Assembly: GCA_964392175.1 (NCBI GenBank)
Contig: CAYMOJ010000003.1
Location: forward strand, 45,229-109,228
DNA from: Firm-04 sp964392175
GTDB lineage: Bacteria; Bacillota; Clostridia; Oscillospirales; Ruminococcaceae
Length of the DNA stretch: 64,000 nucleotides
Reading direction: 5' to 3'
Positions within the stretch are counted from its first letter, which is position 1; every line of letters begins with the position of its first letter. Shown here one piece after another: positions 60,715 through 64,000 of this stretch. The position numbers were made by a program, and so were the translations under genes. A model generated the notes under the pieces. It saw only the letters and a list, made by a program, of their open reading frames with translations, did no database searches and was not told the DNA's origin.

Positions 60715-63700
60715 TTACTGCTTTTGGATGGAAACGGTAATATCGCCATTTGCCGTTTGAACCGTTACGGTTGCATCGGGGTTGGTGATCGTTGCGATTG
60801 CACCGAGAGTTTCGCCGCAGATGTAGTCTACGTAATCTGCGGGATAGTCGCCATTCAACTGAATAAGAATGCGGTCAGAAATTTCGCAACCACTTTGCTT
60901 ACGGGCATCCTGAATATTTCGCACCAGCTCACGTGCAACGCCCTCGGCTTTCAGTGCCTCGGTGATGGTCAGATCCAGGGATACGACCACGCCATGTTCG
61001 CTCATGATATGACCGCCATCCTTTGCCTGATAGGTCACAAGGATGATATCTGCGTCAAAGCGTTCTTCGGTGCCGTCAATGGTGAGATAGCAAACGCCAT
61101 CTGCCAGACGAAATGCCTTGGTTTTAATCGCTTTGATGAGCGTGGGAATGCGGTCGCCGTACAATGCGCGAATGGTGTTGAAATTCGGGGCATACTGCAC
61201 ATTGGCGATGGCTGCAACGTCCTCGACGACCTCAATGGTTTTGACATTCAGCTCTTCAGCAATGACATCGGCGAACTTGCGCACAGTATCCGCTTGTTCA
61301 GGGGCGGCAAGTGCAACACGCAGCACGCTTAGGGGTTGACGGTTCTTGACGCGGTTTTTGCTACGGATGGCACGACCCAGAGAAATCACATTCTGTGCCA
61401 GTGCGATTTGTGCAAGCAAGGCATCATCGGCAAAATGTTCAGGGATCTCCGACCATGCTGCCAGATGCACAGACTGCTCACCAGTGAGATTCTGATACAA
61501 GTATTCGGAGAGGATGGGTGCAACGGGTGCCATGAGTTTGCAGGTGTTTACAAGCACATACAGCAGGGTATCGTAAGCGTTTTTCTTGTCGGTGGTCATT
61601 TCGCTGCCCCAGAAGCGTCTGCGGCTACGACGGATATACCAATTGGTAAGACCATCCACCAGATCGACCAACGCATCCACATAATGGTTGACCTGATAGT
61701 GGTTCATGTTTTCAGTGATGGTTTTCTGCGTATGCTGCAACAGTGCAAGCATCCAACAGTCAAGCTGATTACCGGAATCGGGCGTGACAACGGTGTCGGG
61801 ATGGTAGCCATCCAGATTGGCGTAGGAGATAAAGAAGTTGCAGGCGTTCCAGAGGGGCAGCAGCACTTGTTGCAGGGCATCCTGAATGCCACTTTCATCG
61901 AACTGCAAATCGCCGATCAGCATTGCATTGGACTGATACATATACAGGCGGAAGGCATCGGTGCCGTACTGCTTCATCAGCGCCATGGGATCGGTGTAGT
62001 TTTTGCTGGATTTGGAGAGCTTTTTGCCATCTTTTGCAAGCACCGTGCCATGCACCACGCAATTGGAGAATGCGGGACGATCAAAGAGCGCGGTTGCCAG
62101 CACATGGAGATAGTAGAACCAGCAACGGATTTGACCGGTGTACTCTACAACGAAATCACTGGGGAAGTGAGATTCAAACCATTCTTTATTCTCAAAGGGG
62201 TAATGTTTCTGTGCGAAGGGCACGCAACCGCTTTCGAACCAGCAATCCAGCACCTCGGGGATGCGGTGCATGGTGTGACCGCACTTGCTGCAAGAGAATG
62301 TGACGGTATCCACATACTGACGGTGTAGGTCGCTTAGACGCACACCACTTTTTGCTTCGATCTCATCCAGACTGCCCAGCACCACGCGCTCATGGCACTC
62401 GTCGCATTCCCAAATCGGGATGGGAGTACTCCAATAGCGGTTACGGGAGATGTTCCAGTCGCGGGCATTCTCAAGCCACTTGCCGAATCTGCCATTTTTG
62501 ACGGTATCGGGCACCCAGTGGACTTCCTTGTTCAGCGCAATCAGTCGATCTTTGATTTTGCCGATATCAAAATACCACGCATTCATTGCTTTGTAGATCA
62601 GGGGCTGTTTGCATCGCCAGCAGTGAGGGTAGTTATGCTCAATGGTGCCATCGGCGACTGCCTTGCCCTCTCCGTAAAGGAAGCGAATGACAGTGGGGTT
62701 CATCTCGATCACATTTTTTGCGTTTTCCGCCTCGTAGAAGTCAGTTACTTCTTCGGTAAAGCGACCCTTTGCGTCCACAGGGTTGATGAGCGGAATGCCA
62801 TGTTTTTTGCAAGTCCAGTAGTCATCTTCACCAAAGGCAGGGGCGGTATGCACGATGCCCACACCTTCATCCGCGCCGACATAATCGGCGGTTACCACAC
62901 GGAATGCGCCTTTTTCTTTGAGATCTGCAAAATAGGGAAACAGCGGCTCATAGGTCATGCCAACGAGATCCGCACCCATTGCTTCTTTGACGATGACTGG
63001 CTCTGCGCCGAAGATTTTATCATAGCGAGGCAGCACGGCCTTGCAGGCGATGAAGATCTCCTCACCCACATCCACAAAAGCGTAGGTCAGCGATTCGCCC
63101 ACTGCCAGACAGAGGTTTGAGGGCAAAGTCCATGGTGTAGTTGTCCAAGCGAGGAAGTAGACGGGTTTTCCGTTAATGGACTCGGGGGTTTTGAATTTGG
63201 TGATGATCCATCTGTCCTGACGGGGGCGTGTAGAATCGGACTCTCTGGTATCGGAGATGGAAAGGGAGGTTTCGCAGCGATAGCAGTAGGGTGTCACGCG
63301 GTAATCCTGGTAGATCAGACCCTGCTCATAGCACTGCTTAAACGCCCACATGACCGATTCCATGTAGGAGAGGTTCATGGTTTTATATGCGCCGTCGTAG
63401 TCGACCCAACGCGCCATCTGTTCGACATATTCTTTCCAAGCCTCGTTGTTGCCGGAAACGATCTCCCGGCAGGCATCATTGAATTTTCCAATGCCGATGC
63501 TACGTTCGATTTCATTTTTATCAGTAATGCCCAGAGCTTTTTCCGCCTGTGTTTCAATGGGCAGGCCGTGGCAATCCCAGCCCCAGACGCGTGGCACAGA
63601 GTAGCCCTGCATAGTCCAGTAGCGCGCGATCATATCTTTGATAAAGGAAACCAGCACGGTACCATGGTGGGGTTTGCCGGTCGGGAAGGGTGGGCCATCA

Positions 63701-63831
63701 TAAAAAACGACTTCGCGTTCTTTGTTTTGCGCGACAGAACGCTCAAAAACACCATTTTCACGCCAGAATTGCAACATATCCTCCTGGATTTGCGGCAGAT
63801 CGGGCTTACCTGCAATGGGTTGATACTTCAT
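60715..63831 (-). CDS. ileS: Isoleucyl-tRNA synthetase, type 2
   Basis: 1038-residue class I synthetase. The HIGH-type motif reads HHGT in FPTGKPHHGTVL (about residue 55), followed by VWGWDCHGLPIE. KMSKS appears as KLSKS near residue 604, and the editing domain lies between. Length, HHGT motif and lack of the C-terminal zinc finger fit the eukaryote-like type 2 enzyme, which in other bacteria is tolerant of mupirocin. ATG at 63831 follows aaaggaag. The leader is only about 50 bases, so there is no T-box. Confidence 0.95.
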   Translation of the reverse strand: MKYQPIAGKPDLPQIQEDMLQFWRENGVFERSVAQNKEREVVFYDGPPFPTGKPHHGTVLVSFIKDMIARYWTMQGYSVPRVWGWDCHGLPIETQAEKALGITDKNEIERSIGIGKFNDACREIVSGNNEAWKEYVEQMARWVDYDGAYKTMNLSYMESVMWAFKQCYEQGLIYQDYRVTPYCYRCETSLSISDTRESDSTRPRQDRWIITKFKTPESINGKPVYFLAWTTTPWTLPSNLCLAVGESLTYAFVDVGEEIFIACKAVLPRYDKIFGAEPVIVKEAMGADLVGMTYEPLFPYFADLKEKGAFRVVTADYVGADEGVGIVHTAPAFGEDDYWTCKKHGIPLINPVDAKGRFTEEVTDFYEAENAKNVIEMNPTVIRFLYGEGKAVADGTIEHNYPHCWRCKQPLIYKAMNAWYFDIGKIKDRLIALNKEVHWVPDTVKNGRFGKWLENARDWNISRNRYWSTPIPIWECDECHERVVLGSLDEIEAKSGVRLSDLHRQYVDTVTFSCSKCGHTMHRIPEVLDCWFESGCVPFAQKHYPFENKEWFESHFPSDFVVEYTGQIRCWFYYLHVLATALFDRPAFSNCVVHGTVLAKDGKKLSKSSKNYTDPMALMKQYGTDAFRLYMYQSNAMLIGDLQFDESGIQDALQQVLLPLWNACNFFISYANLDGYHPDTVVTPDSGNQLDCWMLALLQHTQKTITENMNHYQVNHYVDALVDLVDGLTNWYIRRSRRRFWGSEMTTDKKNAYDTLLYVLVNTCKLMAPVAPILSEYLYQNLTGEQSVHLAAWSEIPEHFADDALLAQIALAQNVISLGRAIRSKNRVKNRQPLSVLRVALAAPEQADTVRKFADVIAEELNVKTIEVVEDVAAIANVQYAPNFNTIRALYGDRIPTLIKAIKTKAFRLADGVCYLTIDGTEERFDADIILVTYQAKDGGHIMSEHGVVVSLDLTITEALKAEGVARELVRNIQDARKQSGCEISDRILIQLNGDYPADYVDYICGETLGAIATITNPDATVTVQTANGDITVSIQKQ

Positions 63832-63888
63832 AGCGGGAATCTTCCTTTCTGTGTTCGATGCCGTCAAAAAACGGCAACAATTCATATT

Positions 63889-63917
63889 ATTATAGCATAT
63901 TCCATTGGGATTGTCAA
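63889..63917 (-). promoter_or_regulatory. Sigma-A promoter for ileS
   Basis: On the minus strand TTGACA (63912-63917) and TATAAT (63889-63894) with a 17-base spacer. Confidence 0.9.
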
Positions 63918-63944
63918 GGGCAATGCCGTGCAAAAAAGGGGGGC

Positions 63945-63960
63945 ATTGTAGTGCTACAAT
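63945..63960. promoter_or_regulatory. Palindrome at the window edge, possible operator
   Basis: attgtag, tg, ctacaat: a perfect 7-bp inverted repeat that contains a TACAAT hexamer similar to a -10 element on +. It may be an operator/promoter for a gene beyond the window. Confidence 0.35.
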
Positions 63961-64000
63961 AGAAGTGAGACCTGAGGGTATAGAAAAAGTGATTGAGATC

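Overview
The window reads as a chromosomal segment of a cellulolytic Ruminococcus-like member of the Oscillospiraceae (Clostridia). The clues are a pectate lyase carrying a type I dockerin (the cellulosome docking module), a glgB-glgC-glgD-glgA glycogen operon, Clostridia-type gene neighbourhoods (DUF512-der-plsY-gpsA, yceD-rpmF, hrcA-grpE-dnaK-dnaJ with a CIRCE operator), Firmicutes ribosome binding sites, and many sigma-A type promoters with 17-bp spacers. The species assignment is an inference; no rRNA gene is present.

Layout. 1-8.6 kb: housekeeping genes on + (pgi, a P-loop protein, yceD-rpmF, DUF512 radical SAM protein, der, plsY, gpsA, rplM-rpsI). 8.8-12.6 kb: an aldo/keto reductase, the convergent scpB, scpA and site-2 protease genes on -, then rpmB. 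12.8-21.3 kb: spoIIE and the glycogen operon. 21.3-22.5 kb: a small VOC protein plus methyltransferase pair. 22.7-29.8 kb: minus-strand eno, rubrerythrin, gltA, pheT and pheS. 30-33.3 kb: a YbjN-like protein, a two-helix membrane protein, an unknown small protein, a radical SAM protein and a GH5 lipoprotein. 33.3-35.7 kb: dockerin-bearing pectate lyase (-). 35.9-40.9 kb: heat-shock operon. 41-42 kb: a truncated dipicolinate synthase gene (spoVFA) running into three tRNA genes (Gly, Arg, His) on the minus strand. 42-45.3 kb: a degenerate GGDEF protein and an ArsB/NhaD-type permease. 45.5-60.6 kb: the accessory highlight. 60.7-63.8 kb: ileS (-).

The highlight is a sortase-assembled pilus locus: a small coiled-coil protein, signal peptidase I, a 3250-residue wall-anchored protein, an LPSTG major pilin, a class C sortase, an IPQTG minor pilin and a second sortase. 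The giant protein has a choice-of-anchor A head, Cna-B/SpaA-type pilin domains, and a complete GH9 cellulase with its catalytic Asp and Glu residues, followed by Big-like modules. The GH9 block appears to sit inside a loop of the last Cna-B domain: the first strands of that domain come before the enzyme and the remaining strands come about 880 residues later. Two other pilin-type domains in the same protein look interrupted in the same way by Big arrays and unassigned beta-rich modules. The simplest reading is a pilus tip, or long wall-anchored stalk, that presents a cellulase and several possible polysaccharide-binding modules. It would work beside the dockerin/cellulosome route seen 11 kb upstream. 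Strong RNA hairpins flank the major pilin gene on both sides, which could help set pilin excess over tip and sortase.

All assignments come from reading the sequence and recalling family motifs; no database search was run.
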